In this document: piece by piece, positions 51,639 to 60,778 of the stretch
Layout: every line of letters begins with the position of its first letter
Numbering within the stretch: the stretch's first letter is position 1
NCBI GenBank assembly: GCA_019637915.1
Contig: JAHBUV010000001.1
Coordinates: forward strand, 3,193,934 to 3,257,933
Reading direction: 5' to 3'
DNA from: Pseudobdellovibrionaceae bacterium
GTDB taxonomy: Bacteria; Bdellovibrionota; Bdellovibrionia; Bdellovibrionales; Bdellovibrionaceae
DNA length: 64,000 nt
The notes under the pieces: generated by a model
The model's database searches: none
The model's input: the letters and a program-made list of their open reading frames with translations, nothing else
What the model was told of the DNA's origin: nothing
Translations under genes and position numbers: made by a program

Positions 51639-53702
51639 ATGATCGAAAGCATTTTGCTGACGCCGGTGATTGCCGGGGCCGTCGGTCTCGTCTTCGCCTT
51701 GATCCTGTATTTTCGCGTGAAGTCCTTGCCCACGGGCAATGAGACCATGAACCGCATCGCGGGCTACATCCGCGAAGGCGCCATGGCCTTCCTGTTCCGC
51801 GAATACAAAGTGCTGACTGTTTACGCCGTCGTCGTGGCTCTGGCCCTGGGCTTGGCGCTCGGTTGGATCGCGGCCGGTTGCTTCCTGCTGGGTGCTTTCC
51901 TGAGCTTGCTTGCGGGCTTCTTCGGGATGAAAGCCGCCACGTACGCCAACGTGCGCACCACGCAAGCCGCCTCCACCGGTTCGAAGGGCAAAGCCCTCCT
52001 GGTGGCTCTGGACGGCGGGGCGGTCATGGGCCTCGCGGTCGCGGGTCTCGGCCTGATCGGTCTCGGCTCCCTGTACTACCTGTTCTACACCCAGGAAGGC
52101 GTGATCGGCACGGTCCTGCACTCCTTCGCGGTCGGCGCTTCCTCCATCGCGCTGTTCGCCCGCATCGGCGGCGGCATCTACACGAAAGCCGCGGATGTCG
52201 GCGCCGACATCGCCGGCAAGGTCATCGAAGGCATCCCGGAAGATGATCCGCGCAATCCGGGCGTGATCGCCGACAACGTCGGTGACAACGTCGGCGACGT
52301 CGCCGGCATGGGCGCCGACATTTACGAGTCCATGGTCGCCGCCATCGTCGCCGCCATGGCCATCGCCTTGACCATCAAACCCGAAGCCCTGGTTGGTTTG
52401 GTCAGCGAAGGCGCGGGCCTCAACCCCAAAGGCGTCGCCGTGCTGCTGCCCCTGGGTCTGTCGGCTCTCGGCATGATCATCTCTTTGCTGGTGATCCTTG
52501 CCACGCGCTTCTTCTCGTCCGCTTCTCCGGCCATGGTTTTGCGCGCCGCCCTCATCGTGCCGCCGCTGATCCTGACGGCCGCTTCGGCGCTGATCATGCC
52601 GATGCTGGGAATCCATCAAGGTGTGACGACGGCTTTGGCCGCCGGTGCCATCGGGGGGGCCTTGATCGGCCTCATCACGGATTACTACACCTCGTCGCGT
52701 CCGATCCGCCTGGTGGCGGACTCTTCGCTGACGGGTGCGGGCACCAACGTCATCCGCGGTCTGGCCGTGGGGATGGAATCGACGGCGCTGCCGATCCTGG
52801 TGGTCGTCGTGGCCGCTTATATCGCCGACCAGGCCCTGGGCCTGTACGGGATCGCCTTGTCCGCCGTCGGCATGCTGGCGGGAACCGCCGTGGTCATGAC
52901 GGTCGACGCCTACGGCCCGATCGCTGACAACGCCGGTGGCATTTCCGAAATGTCGGGCCTCGGTCCGAGCGTTCGCGACATCACCGATGAGCTCGACGCC
53001 GTCGGCAACACCACCGCCGCCATCGGCAAAGGCTTCGCCATCGGTTCGGCCGTGCTGACCGTGGTCGCCCTGTTCAGCGCCTTCAACATGGAAGTGAACC
53101 ATGTGCGCCTGCTGAACAACCTCGCTCCGATGTCCCTGGATCTGACCTCGTCGAACGTGCTGATCGGTCTTTTGATCGGCTCGATCCTGCCGTTCCTGGT
53201 CGGTTCGACCACCATGACCGCCGTCGGCCGCGCCGCCCAGAGCATCGTCGTTGAAATCGGTCGCCAGTTCCGCGAGATCCCGGGCCTGCTGCAAGGCAAG
53301 GCCGAGCCGGAGCCGGCCCGCATCGTGGACATCGCCACGCGCGCCGCTTTGATCGAGATGATCGTGCCGGGCCTGATCGCGGTGCTCGCGCCCGTGGCCA
53401 TCGGCTTCCTGCTGGGCCCGGTGGCCCTGGCCGGAACCCTGGCGGGGGCTTTGGCCGTCGGTGCGACCATGGCTCTGTTCATGGCCAACGCCGGTGGTTC
53501 CTGGGACAACGCCAAGAAATACATCGAGAAGGGCCATCTGAAGGGTCATAAAAAAGGCTCGGACGCCCACAAAGCGGCCGTGGTCGGTGACACCGTCGGC
53601 GATCCCTTCAAAGACACCTCGGGTCCGGGCGTGGCCATTTTGATCAAGGTGATGAGCGTCGTGTCCTTGCTCATCGCGCAATTGATCGCCACCATCGGCT
53701 GA
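51639..53702 (+). CDS. hppA: Membrane-bound ion-translocating pyrophosphatase
   Basis: 687-residue, about 16-helix pyrophosphatase that couples PPi hydrolysis to cation export. Substrate and metal motifs [20 protein letters not shown] (186-205) and [20 protein letters not shown] (212-231) are intact. [10 protein letters not shown] (456-465) has A460 and G463, the signature of K+-dependent enzymes. The gate Glu is E230, three residues after D227, the arrangement seen in Na+-pumping and some K+-dependent H+-pumping members and not the plant-type spacing of seven. Start ATG 51639 with GAAGGAGA upstream; a frame open from 51546 is not used. A strong terminator follows. Confidence 0.95.
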   Translation: MIESILLTPVIAGAVGLVFALILYFRVKSLPTGNETMNRIAGYIREGAMAFLFREYKVLTVYAVVVALALGLALGWIAAGCFLLGAFLSLLAGFFGMKAATYANVRTTQAASTGSKGKALLVALDGGAVMGLAVAGLGLIGLGSLYYLFYTQEGVIGTVLHSFAVGASSIALFARIGGGIYTKAADVGADIAGKVIEGIPEDDPRNPGVIADNVGDNVGDVAGMGADIYESMVAAIVAAMAIALTIKPEALVGLVSEGAGLNPKGVAVLLPLGLSALGMIISLLVILATRFFSSASPAMVLRAALIVPPLILTAASALIMPMLGIHQGVTTALAAGAIGGALIGLITDYYTSSRPIRLVADSSLTGAGTNVIRGLAVGMESTALPILVVVVAAYIADQALGLYGIALSAVGMLAGTAVVMTVDAYGPIADNAGGISEMSGLGPSVRDITDELDAVGNTTAAIGKGFAIGSAVLTVVALFSAFNMEVNHVRLLNNLAPMSLDLTSSNVLIGLLIGSILPFLVGSTTMTAVGRAAQSIVVEIGRQFREIPGLLQGKAEPEPARIVDIATRAALIEMIVPGLIAVLAPVAIGFLLGPVALAGTLAGALAVGATMALFMANAGGSWDNAKKYIEKGHLKGHKKGSDAHKAAVVGDTVGDPFKDTSGPGVAILIKVMSVVSLLIAQLIATIG

Positions 53703-53727
53703 GGACTTTCTCAAAGAGATTTTCCCG

Positions 53728-53760
53728 AAGAGCGCGGGTTTCAGGACCCGCGCTCTTTTT
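53728..53760 (+). terminator. Rho-independent terminator of hppA
   Basis: AAGAGCGCGGGT (53728-53739) pairs with ACCCGCGCTCTT (53746-53757) around a 6-nt loop and runs directly into a stretch of eight T residues. It lies 25 bp after the hppA stop. This is the clearest terminator in the window. Confidence 0.95.
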
Positions 53761-53802
53761 TTTGGTTCTGGCCCGTCCCGGGCCGGGTTAGAGTGGGGGG
53801 CG

Positions 53803-54426
53803 ATGGCCTCGGACCCGCGCCCCCGTCAGGGATTGATTCATGAGATGATTCAGAGGCTCCGCCGCGAGGTGGAGCAGGGGGATCTGACCCTGGGGGAGAT
53901 CTTTGAGATCCTGCGCGGGGGCGGCTCTTACCTGGTGATCCTGTTTCTGTGCCTGCCTTTTTTGCAGCCCATCCCCTTGCCGGGACTTTCCACCCCTCTG
54001 GGGCTGTTGATCATCTTCGGGGCCCTGACCCATGCCCTCGGTCGGCAGCCGTGGATTCCCGCCTCCTGGAAAAAGAAAGACTTCGCGAGCCCCGCTTTGC
54101 GGAAAACCCTTCAGGTGGCGGATGCTTGGGTGTCAAAGCTCGAACGTTGGATTCACCCGCGCTGGGTGGTCCTGGTGCGTCCGGCGCTGATGCGCTGGGT
54201 GAATGCCTCGGTCGTGATCATCGCGGCCTTTTTGCTGTGCCTGCCCTTGCCCGTGCCTTTTTCCAACACCGTTCCGGCCCTGACCATCGTTCTGCAGGCC
54301 TTCGGTCAGCTGGAGGAGGATGGGGTCCTGATCGTGGTGAGCTACCTGATGTTCGCCGCCTGCTTGTCCTTCTTCGGGGGGCTGGCGCTGGGAGTCGAGA
54401 GCGGAATTGGACTTTTCGTCCGCTGA
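53803..54426 (+). CDS. exoD: ExoD-family membrane protein
   Basis: 207-residue inner-membrane protein of the exopolysaccharide-synthesis ExoD family. Four hydrophobic segments, the family start LTLGEIFEILRGGGSYLVIL, the Pro-rich FLQPIPLPGLSTPLGLLII and the repeat-like LPLPVPFSNTVPALTIVLQA. ExoD was linked to exopolysaccharide production and alkaline tolerance in Rhizobium; its biochemical role is unknown. It is separated from hppA by the terminator, so has its own promoter. Near-repeat of the LPxPxP unit suggests an internal duplication. Confidence 0.88.
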   Translation: MASDPRPRQGLIHEMIQRLRREVEQGDLTLGEIFEILRGGGSYLVILFLCLPFLQPIPLPGLSTPLGLLIIFGALTHALGRQPWIPASWKKKDFASPALRKTLQVADAWVSKLERWIHPRWVVLVRPALMRWVNASVVIIAAFLLCLPLPVPFSNTVPALTIVLQAFGQLEEDGVLIVVSYLMFAACLSFFGGLALGVESGIGLFVR

Positions 54427-54460
54427 CGCTGGTGCTGACATCAAGAGCAAGGAGGTCTGC

Positions 54461-54838
54461 ATGACCAAAATGCTTTGGATGTCCCTGTTTTTTGTTGGGG
54501 GGATGGGCGCCGCGGTGGCGGCGGACGGGCCCTGCGCCAAGGACCGTGAAACCCTGTGCGCCGGCGTGGATCACGGCGGCGGCAAAATCGCCAAGTGCCT
54601 GCGCGACAACAAAGACAAACTCTCGGCCGAGTGCAAAGCCCACTGGGAATCCATGAAAGAGCACATGAAGGACGCCCGTGAAGCCTGCCACGATGACGTG
54701 AGCCAATTCTGCGGCGACGTGAAGCCCGGCCGCGGCGCCATCATGAAGTGCCTGAAGGCGAACAAGGACAAACTCTCCGCCGCCTGCAAGGCCGAGTGGA
54801 ACGAGATGAAAGAACGCCGCAAGAAAAAGAAGATGTGA
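54461..54838 (+). CDS. Small exported Cys-rich repeat protein (GLG1-like repeats)
   Basis: 125-residue protein with a signal peptide (cleaved near AAVAA|DG, residue 21) and two tandem Cys-rich repeats of about 45 residues. Each has the pattern C-x5-LC/FC, GGGKIAKCLRDNKDKLSAEC or GRGAIMKCLKANKDKLSAAC, four Cys per unit, which would form disulfides in the periplasm. The pattern is that of the Golgi-apparatus-protein-1 Cys-rich repeat, found in small bacterial proteins too. The C-terminus is highly basic (ERRKKKKM). AAGGAGG lies 5 bp before ATG 54461. Function unknown. Confidence 0.85.
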   Translation: MTKMLWMSLFFVGGMGAAVAADGPCAKDRETLCAGVDHGGGKIAKCLRDNKDKLSAECKAHWESMKEHMKDAREACHDDVSQFCGDVKPGRGAIMKCLKANKDKLSAACKAEWNEMKERRKKKKM

Positions 54839-54843
54839 TCGCG

Positions 54844-56130
54844 ATGGAAGCGTCGGCCCCGGTTGAACGCAGTTTGAAGTTGAGCCTGGCGGATGCCTTC
54901 CTTTACAGCCTGATGGTCGGCATCGGGGAGACCTATCTGCCGGCCTTCGCCTTGTCGGTGGGGCTGGGCGAGATCTTCGCCGGCGTGCTGTCGAGCCTGC
55001 CCATGGTGAGCGGCGCCTTCCTGCAGCTGCTGACGCCGAAGGGCCTGCAGAAAGTCGGTTCCCACAAATACTGGGTCGTGCTGTCGGTGTCGATGCAGGC
55101 CCTGGCCTTCGTGCCCCTGATTTATTATTCCGTCAGCGGGCATCCGGAATTCTGGGTGCTGTTCCTGATCCTGACCCTGTATTGGGGCGCGGGTTTCGCC
55201 GCCAACCCCTCGTGGAACTACTGGATGGCGCACCTGGTGCCGCGGGAGATGGGGCAGAAGTATTTCTCCACGCGCACGAGCCTCACGCAGATCGGCATCC
55301 TGATCGGTCTCGTGATCGGGGGCGTGGCCCTGCACAACAAGGTGACGATCCTGTCGTTCACCTCCGTGTTCAGCGGCCTGTTCCTGATCGCTTTCCTGTG
55401 CCGGGCGGGATCGTCGTTGTTTTTGAGCCGCAAGCTTTTCCGCGCCGACTGGCGGGTGGACAAAAAAAACCTGAGCGGTGTCCGCGACTCGTGGCGGGTT
55501 TTCTGGATGGATCCGGTGAAGCGCCGGTTCTTCCTGCGCCTGGTGCCCTTCATGGCTTGCGTGTATGTCTCCGCCCCTTTCGTGACGCCGTATTTTCTGG
55601 CGCAGCTGAAACTCGATTACGGCGCCTACATGGTGGCGATCGCCGCCCTGATGCTGGGCAAGATCGCGGCGCTGGCGGTTCTCAACCGGCGCCCGGAGCG
55701 CGGCGGGGGATTGGGGCTTTTCATCCTGGGCGTCGTCGCGGTGTCGCCCCTGCCGATCCTGTGGTCGGTGTCGACCAACGGGCTTTTCATCCTGGGCCTG
55801 CAGTTCGTCAGCGGCGCGGCCCTGGCCTCCATGGAGCTGGGTTTGAGCCTGATCTTCTTCCGCGACCTGAAGGCCGAGGAGAAAGTCGCCGTGCTGACGG
55901 TGTACAACCTGCTGAACGCGCTTTCGATCATCCTGGGCACGGCGATCGGCGGCGTGCTCCTGGGGCTCTTGGGCGAAAGCGTGCGGGGTTATCTGGTCCT
56001 TTTCGCCTTCGGCGGCATCGCCCGCGTCGTGTTCAGCCGGCCTTTGGTCAGACAGGCGCGGCGCTGGCAAAACGAGAACGAAAAGAGCGATGCAGTTCTT
56101 TATCCCGCCAGCGGTCCTCAGGCGCGCTGA
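54844..56130 (+). CDS. Major facilitator superfamily transporter
   Basis: 428-residue protein with about twelve membrane helices. It starts MEASAPVERSLKLSLADAFL at ATG 54844, 5 bp after the Cys-rich repeat gene; a longer open frame is just that gene read in another frame. Visible loops include MGQKYFSTRTSLTQIGILIG (a motif-A-like loop in this MFS group) and VLTVYNLLNALSIILGTAIGG near the end. It resembles uncharacterised bacterial MFS carriers; the substrate cannot be assigned. The last 83 bp overlap the convergent trmO gene, an unusually long overlap. Confidence 0.85.
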   Translation: MEASAPVERSLKLSLADAFLYSLMVGIGETYLPAFALSVGLGEIFAGVLSSLPMVSGAFLQLLTPKGLQKVGSHKYWVVLSVSMQALAFVPLIYYSVSGHPEFWVLFLILTLYWGAGFAANPSWNYWMAHLVPREMGQKYFSTRTSLTQIGILIGLVIGGVALHNKVTILSFTSVFSGLFLIAFLCRAGSSLFLSRKLFRADWRVDKKNLSGVRDSWRVFWMDPVKRRFFLRLVPFMACVYVSAPFVTPYFLAQLKLDYGAYMVAIAALMLGKIAALAVLNRRPERGGGLGLFILGVVAVSPLPILWSVSTNGLFILGLQFVSGAALASMELGLSLIFFRDLKAEEKVAVLTVYNLLNALSIILGTAIGGVLLGLLGESVRGYLVLFAFGGIARVVFSRPLVRQARRWQNENEKSDAVLYPASGPQAR

Positions 56131-56854
56131 GGTCCTGCGCGGAGTAGCCGGAGGCGATGTCCTGGATCAGCAAATTTTGTTGATCCCGGGCGAGGAAAAG
56201 AACGCGCCAGGTGCGGTAAGCCAGGCGGAAGCGGTCGGCGTCGGGCAGGGCCTCGACGCGTTTGCGGCGGTCGTCGAAAGGCTCGAACTCGAGCTGCTGC
56301 CGCAGGAAATCCTTGAGATTGGCGACGCCGTGATCTTCGAGCCAGCGGAGTTTTTCCAGGGCGAGCGGCGACCATTCGAGGTTCCAGCGGCGGCTTTCGA
56401 CGTCCTCCAGCCAGCCGAGCCGGGCTTCGGGGTGCGCATCCACGTCGCGCAGGTAGGGTTTGAGATCGAAGACCGGCGTGCCGTCCAGAAGGTCCGCGCC
56501 CTCGATGAAAATCTCAAGGCCCCGGATGCCGAGCAGACGCACGCAGGAAAGCCCGAGGGGGTTCGGGCGGTAAGGGGCGCGCGTGGCGAAGACGCCGACC
56601 TTTCGATCGCTGCCGCGCGGGGGAAAGACCATGGGCTTCCAATGCGGGTTGTGATGGAACTGGAAAATCACCCACAGCCTGTCAAAGCCCTCGAGATCCT
56701 GCAGGGCCTGCTCGAATTGCCGCCCGGCCTGCAGGCGGATCACGCCCTGCTGGCTCGAGTCCTCACGCGGTTGGCGGGCGGCTTCATAGGGGTGTTTTTG
56801 CCCGGAATGATAGTGGCCGATCGGTTCGAGGGTCAGCGCCACTGGCGGCTCCAT
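56048..56854 (-). CDS. trmO: tRNA N6-threonylcarbamoyladenosine methyltransferase TrmO-like
   Basis: 268-residue protein of the TsaA/VirR-like beta-barrel family. Family motifs: EPIGHYHSGQKHPYEAARQP at the N-terminus, FDRLWVIFQFH, and the SAM-site signature VGVFATRAPYRPNPLGLSCV (about residues 86-105), then LLDGTPVFDLKPYL. TrmO methylates t6A37 in certain tRNAs. E. coli TrmO has about 235 residues; the extra C-terminal part here is encoded in the overlap with the MFS gene. It overlaps the next upstream gene (a SpoU methylase) by 22 bp. Confidence 0.9.
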   Translation of the reverse strand: MEPPVALTLEPIGHYHSGQKHPYEAARQPREDSSQQGVIRLQAGRQFEQALQDLEGFDRLWVIFQFHHNPHWKPMVFPPRGSDRKVGVFATRAPYRPNPLGLSCVRLLGIRGLEIFIEGADLLDGTPVFDLKPYLRDVDAHPEARLGWLEDVESRRWNLEWSPLALEKLRWLEDHGVANLKDFLRQQLEFEPFDDRRKRVEALPDADRFRLAYRTWRVLFLARDQQNLLIQDIASGYSAQDLSAPEDRWRDKELHRSFRSRFASAAPV

Positions 56855-57594
56855 TCAAAGGCCGCGACCGCCCCGGCCACGGCGACATTGAGGGAGTTTT
56901 TCACGCCCTTCAGGGGGATCTCGCGGATCTCGTCGCACAGCTCGAGCACGGCGGGCTCCACGCCAAAGCGTTCGTTGCCGAGAATCAGGACGGTGGGGCG
57001 AGGGGGGAAAGGATCCGTCAATGGCTTCGCCGTGCCGGCGGTTTCCAGCGCGATCAGGAAATGGGTTTTTTTGAGCTCGCGCAAAAGGGGGAGGATGTCG
57101 TCCGTCCGGCTCCAGGGCACGAAGTGATGGGCGCCGAGAGTGGCGCGCGAGGTTTTGTCCTCCGTGGGGGCGGCGGAATAGCCCGTCAGGTGCACGTGCT
57201 CGAGGCCCAGGCCTTCCGACGTGCGCAGCAACGAACCCACATTGAAGGCCGAGCGCAGGTTGTCCAGGACCAGTCGCAGGGGGAGGCGGGCCGCGGCCGG
57301 CAGCGCTTCATGGTCCTGGCTCGCGACCAGGAAGTCCTCATCTTTGATGTTTTTTTGCAGGGCGCGTTCGACGGGCACGATCAGGTTCGTGAAGGTCCGC
57401 GCCGTCAGGTTGGGCGTCAGATGCTTCTGCAGATCGGCGAGCTTGGCCACTTCCGGCGCCGGATGGGACGTGAAGCCCGCCAGTTCCGCGCGCAAGTCCG
57501 CCAAAAAATCAGGCGGGAAAGAATCCCGCCCTTCATGGCTTCTGAGTTTTTTCAGCACCGCCTCGAGACGGCGGCGATCCGCCGCATCGATCAC
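56833..57594 (-). CDS. SpoU/TrmH-family RNA 2'-O-methyltransferase
   Basis: 253-residue SPOUT methyltransferase. The knotted C-terminal domain shows motif 1 (LRLVLDNLRSAFNVGSLLRT), motif 2 (PTVLILGNERFGVEP) and motif 3 (IPLKGVKNSLNVAVAGAVAA). An N-terminal helical extension of about 100 residues precedes it. It methylates a ribose in tRNA or rRNA; which one is not evident. It lies between metG and trmO in a minus-strand translation-related operon, overlapping both. Confidence 0.9.
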   Translation of the reverse strand: MIDAADRRRLEAVLKKLRSHEGRDSFPPDFLADLRAELAGFTSHPAPEVAKLADLQKHLTPNLTARTFTNLIVPVERALQKNIKDEDFLVASQDHEALPAAARLPLRLVLDNLRSAFNVGSLLRTSEGLGLEHVHLTGYSAAPTEDKTSRATLGAHHFVPWSRTDDILPLLRELKKTHFLIALETAGTAKPLTDPFPPRPTVLILGNERFGVEPAVLELCDEIREIPLKGVKNSLNVAVAGAVAAFEWSRQWR

Positions 57595-59726
57595 TTCACG
57601 CGGCTCCCGGCTTTGGCGCCCTCGTCGGGCGACAGCACGAACAGATCCGCCCCGCCGTCGCCGGCGGCCAGCACCATGCCCTCGCTCACGCCGAATTTCA
57701 TCTTGCGCGGCTTGAGGTTCGCGACCACGAGCACGTGCCGTCCCAGCAGCTGCTCCGCTTTGTAGGCGGCCTTGATGCCGGCGATGATCTGGCGGGTTTC
57801 GCCGCCGATGTCGACTTTCAGGCGCAACAGCTTGTCGGCCTCCTTGATCTCCTCGGCCTCGACGATCTTCGCCACGCGCAGGTCGACTTTTTCGAAATCC
57901 GCGAACTCAATTTGATTCGTTGACCCCGCATTGCGGTCGCCCGCCGCGCCGGCTTGCCCCGCGGCCACCGCGGTGGCTTGTCCCGCCGCGGCCTTGGCCG
58001 GGGCGGAAGAGGAACCGGTTTTCGCCTTGTCCCTCATGCGTTGCAGCTCCTCGATCTTGCGTTTCGTTTCATCCAGCATCGCTTTGATTTTCTCCGGATC
58101 CACCCGTGTCGCCAGGTGCTCGTACTCGCCGACGGGGCGGTTTTTCAGGATCAAATCGGCGTCCTTCCAGGCGTAGCTGGAATGGCCGCCGGCGAGGTTC
58201 TCTTTCGCCTCGCCGAGGAGCTTCGCCACTTTTTCCGAGTACACGGGCAGCACGGGCGTCAGGCCGATGGCGAGCAGGCGGAACAGGTTCAGGGTGGCGG
58301 TGAGGACTTTTTTCGTCGCCGCCGGATCGCTCTCCACCGTCTTCCAGGGGGCTTTTTCATCGAAATAGCGGTTGGCCTCGTCAGCGAGGGCGCGCAGTTC
58401 GGTGATGGCGCGGGTGAATTCGCGGTCCTCATAGGCTTTTTGCGCGTCGAGCAGGGTTTTTTGCCCGCGATGGATCAAGGCCAGCCCCTCGGAGTCGGGC
58501 TCGCTCATGACGCCGTCGAGTTTTTTCTTCAGCATCTGGGCGCCCCGGGAGCCGAGGTTCGTGATCTTGCCGACCAGGTCGGAGTTCACGCGCTGGGTGA
58601 AGTCCTCCATGTTCAGGTCGATGTCGTCGACCTTGGCGTTGAGCTTCGAGACGAAATAATAGCGCAGATAAGCCGGATCCAGATGGTTCAGGTACACGCG
58701 GATCGGCACCATCGTGCCCTTCGACTTGCTCATCTTCTCGCCGTTCACGGTGACGAAGCCGTGCACGTGCACCTGCGTCGGCGTGCGGAAATCGGCGGCC
58801 TTCAGCAGCGCCGGCCAGAAGAGGGTGTGGAAATAGGTGATGTCCTTGCCGATGAAATGATAAACCTCGGTGAGGTCGTCGCGGCGCCAGTAGTCGTCGA
58901 AGTTTTTGCCCAGGCCCGCCGCCCACTTTTTCGTGGCCGAGACGTAACCCATGGGTGCGTCCACCCAGACGTAGAAGTATTTCCCCGGGGCGCCGGGAAT
59001 GGCGAAACCGAAATAGGGTTCGTCGCGGGAGATGTCCCAGTCGCGCAGCGGCTCGGAGAACCACTCGAGCATTTTGTTGGCGGTTTCGGAGCCGGTGTGG
59101 CCCGGGAGCCAGCTTTTCAAATAATTCTGGAAATCGCCGAGCTTGAAAAAATAATGATCGCTGGATTTTTTCACCGGGGCCGTGCCGCAAAGGTAGCAGT
59201 GCGCCTCTTTCATTTCCGAGGGCGAGTAGGTCGATCCGCAGTTGTCGCAGGAGTCGCCGTACTGGTCCTTCGCTCCGCACTTGGGGCAGGTGCCTTTCAC
59301 GAAGCGGTCGGGCAGGAACATCTTGTCGTGGGGGCAGTAGAGCTGCTCCACCGGGCGCACGGCGATGTGCCCCTTGGCTTTCATGGCGTGGTAGAACTCC
59401 TCGCAGAGCTCGCGGTTTTCCGGCGAGTTGGTCGACGAGTAAATCGAGTGATGGATCTGGAAATCGCGGAAATCCGCCATGTGCTCGTCATGGGCGCGGC
59501 CGATCAGGGTTTCGGGCGTGATGCCCTCCTCGCGGGCGCGGATCATGATGGGCGTGCCGTGGGTGTCGTCGGCGCACAGGTAATTCGCCTCATGGCCGGC
59601 CATGCGCAGGGAGCGCGTCCACACGTCGGCCTGCAGATGTTCGAGAAGGTGTCCGATGTGCACCTCCCCGTTGGCGTAGGGGAGGGCGGTGGTCACGAGG
59701 ATGCGTCGGGCTTGAGGGTGTTTCAT
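57591..59726 (-). CDS. metG: Methionyl-tRNA synthetase
   Basis: 711-residue class I aminoacyl-tRNA synthetase. HIGH is at 23-26 and KMSKS in NGEKMSKSKGTM (about 333). The zinc knuckle has four Cys pairs (YCPHDKMF; GTCPKCGAKDQYGDSCDNCG; HCYLCG at about 129-181). After the anticodon domain, an Ala/Gly-rich linker (about 575-605) leads to the C-terminal tRNA-binding (EMAP/Trbp111-like) domain (FEKVDLRVAKIVEAEEIKEA onward), typical of the long E. coli-like form. A 7-bp hairpin (CGGGGTT/AACCCCG, 59727-59751) directly abuts the start codon and no ribosome site is visible. Confidence 0.96.
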   Translation of the reverse strand: MKHPQARRILVTTALPYANGEVHIGHLLEHLQADVWTRSLRMAGHEANYLCADDTHGTPIMIRAREEGITPETLIGRAHDEHMADFRDFQIHHSIYSSTNSPENRELCEEFYHAMKAKGHIAVRPVEQLYCPHDKMFLPDRFVKGTCPKCGAKDQYGDSCDNCGSTYSPSEMKEAHCYLCGTAPVKKSSDHYFFKLGDFQNYLKSWLPGHTGSETANKMLEWFSEPLRDWDISRDEPYFGFAIPGAPGKYFYVWVDAPMGYVSATKKWAAGLGKNFDDYWRRDDLTEVYHFIGKDITYFHTLFWPALLKAADFRTPTQVHVHGFVTVNGEKMSKSKGTMVPIRVYLNHLDPAYLRYYFVSKLNAKVDDIDLNMEDFTQRVNSDLVGKITNLGSRGAQMLKKKLDGVMSEPDSEGLALIHRGQKTLLDAQKAYEDREFTRAITELRALADEANRYFDEKAPWKTVESDPAATKKVLTATLNLFRLLAIGLTPVLPVYSEKVAKLLGEAKENLAGGHSSYAWKDADLILKNRPVGEYEHLATRVDPEKIKAMLDETKRKIEELQRMRDKAKTGSSSAPAKAAAGQATAVAAGQAGAAGDRNAGSTNQIEFADFEKVDLRVAKIVEAEEIKEADKLLRLKVDIGGETRQIIAGIKAAYKAEQLLGRHVLVVANLKPRKMKFGVSEGMVLAAGDGGADLFVLSPDEGAKAGSRVK

Positions 59727-59767
59727 CGGGGTTAAATTAGCACAAACCCCGGTCTTTGGTCAGGATC

Positions 59768-60679
59768 TTATTTGAAATCCACGGTGCCGGTGCCGGTGTC
59801 GTACATGGCGGCCTGCACTTTGAGGGTGCCGGCGTTCACGGCTTCGCGGATGACGGCCGAACGCTCGAGGAGTTCATTCGTCATGCCCTGCAGATTGGCC
59901 CAGGCTTCGTCGCGGAAACCCTTGGAGACCTTTTTGTTCTCGAGCTCGTTCAGTCTCAGCCGCGTCGCGGCGACAAGGGCGTTCACATAGGGTGTGCCGA
60001 CGTCCTGGCCGGAGGGCACGGTGGCGGCGGCTTTGACGATTTCGGACGACGTGTGGCCCATCATGACCAGCAGGTTGGCGCCGAGGTTGGTGACGGCGAA
60101 CTCCAGGCTGGCGAGTTCCGCCGGGCCGAGGCTCGGACCGAGGGTGCGCAGAGTGAAGATCTCGCCGAGCTTCTGATCGAAGATGATTTCCGGGGGAACG
60201 CGGGAGTCGGAGCCCGTGAAGATGATGGAGTGGGCCTGTTGTTTGGCGGCCAGGCGCTGGATGTCTTTTTTGCTCTGGCCGTCTTTGCGCAAAGAGCCTT
60301 TCACGAAACGACGGTTGCCGTTTTTCAGCCAGCCGAGGGCTTTTTCCGCCGGGACGGCGCCGACTTTGTGGTGAACGGGCATGGGGTTCGTGCGGGCGGC
60401 CGCGAGGCTCTCGGTGGCTTTCGGTTCGGTCGCCGCGGTGGCGGCGCTTTCGTGGTCCGTTGCGGCGGCGGCTTCGCCGTCTTTTCTCAGCGTGATGGTC
60501 ATTTCCGAGGGGTCGCTCGGACGGTTCTGGACGCCGGCCAGTTTGGCCTCGAGGGCCTTGGCGGCTTCGGTTTGCTGTTCCTCTTCGGCGGTTGGCGCCG
60601 GCGCGGACTCTTTGGGCTTGGACGAACAGGCGGCGAACATTCCGGCAATGGCGAGCAGGACCAACAGACGATGCATCAT
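59768..60679 (-). CDS. Beta-carbonic-anhydrase-like lipoprotein lacking zinc cysteines
   Basis: 303-residue protein. The signal peptide ends in a lipobox (MFAAC, C18), so it should be a lipoprotein. A 90-residue Ala/Glu-rich linker precedes a beta-carbonic-anhydrase fold (about 110-303). The zinc site of active enzymes is CxDxR then HxxC; here it is TGSDSR (G156 in place of the first Cys; D158 and R160 kept) and GHTSS (H209 kept, S212 in place of the second Cys). FDQKLGEIFTLRTLGPSLGP follows the family but with RVAGN changed to RTLGP. Zinc binding, and so CO2 hydration, is unlikely. It is divergent from the aminotransferase gene. Confidence 0.88.
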   Translation of the reverse strand: MMHRLLVLLAIAGMFAACSSKPKESAPAPTAEEEQQTEAAKALEAKLAGVQNRPSDPSEMTITLRKDGEAAAATDHESAATAATEPKATESLAAARTNPMPVHHKVGAVPAEKALGWLKNGNRRFVKGSLRKDGQSKKDIQRLAAKQQAHSIIFTGSDSRVPPEIIFDQKLGEIFTLRTLGPSLGPAELASLEFAVTNLGANLLVMMGHTSSEIVKAAATVPSGQDVGTPYVNALVAATRLRLNELENKKVSKGFRDEAWANLQGMTNELLERSAVIREAVNAGTLKVQAAMYDTGTGTVDFK

Positions 60680-60778
60680 AAAACCCCCACAGTCTTCCAT
60701 TTCGCGAGAAAGCGTCCCTGGGGTCAACTGGTCGAGCTGGATCTTGATCAATCCCAGCCTGAAGGCGAGGATGATGGA

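Noticed and set aside
51603..53714. 703-codon minus-strand open frame opposite hppA
   Set aside because: Antisense shadow rich in Asp, Gly, His and Arg; hppA on the plus strand is unmistakable.
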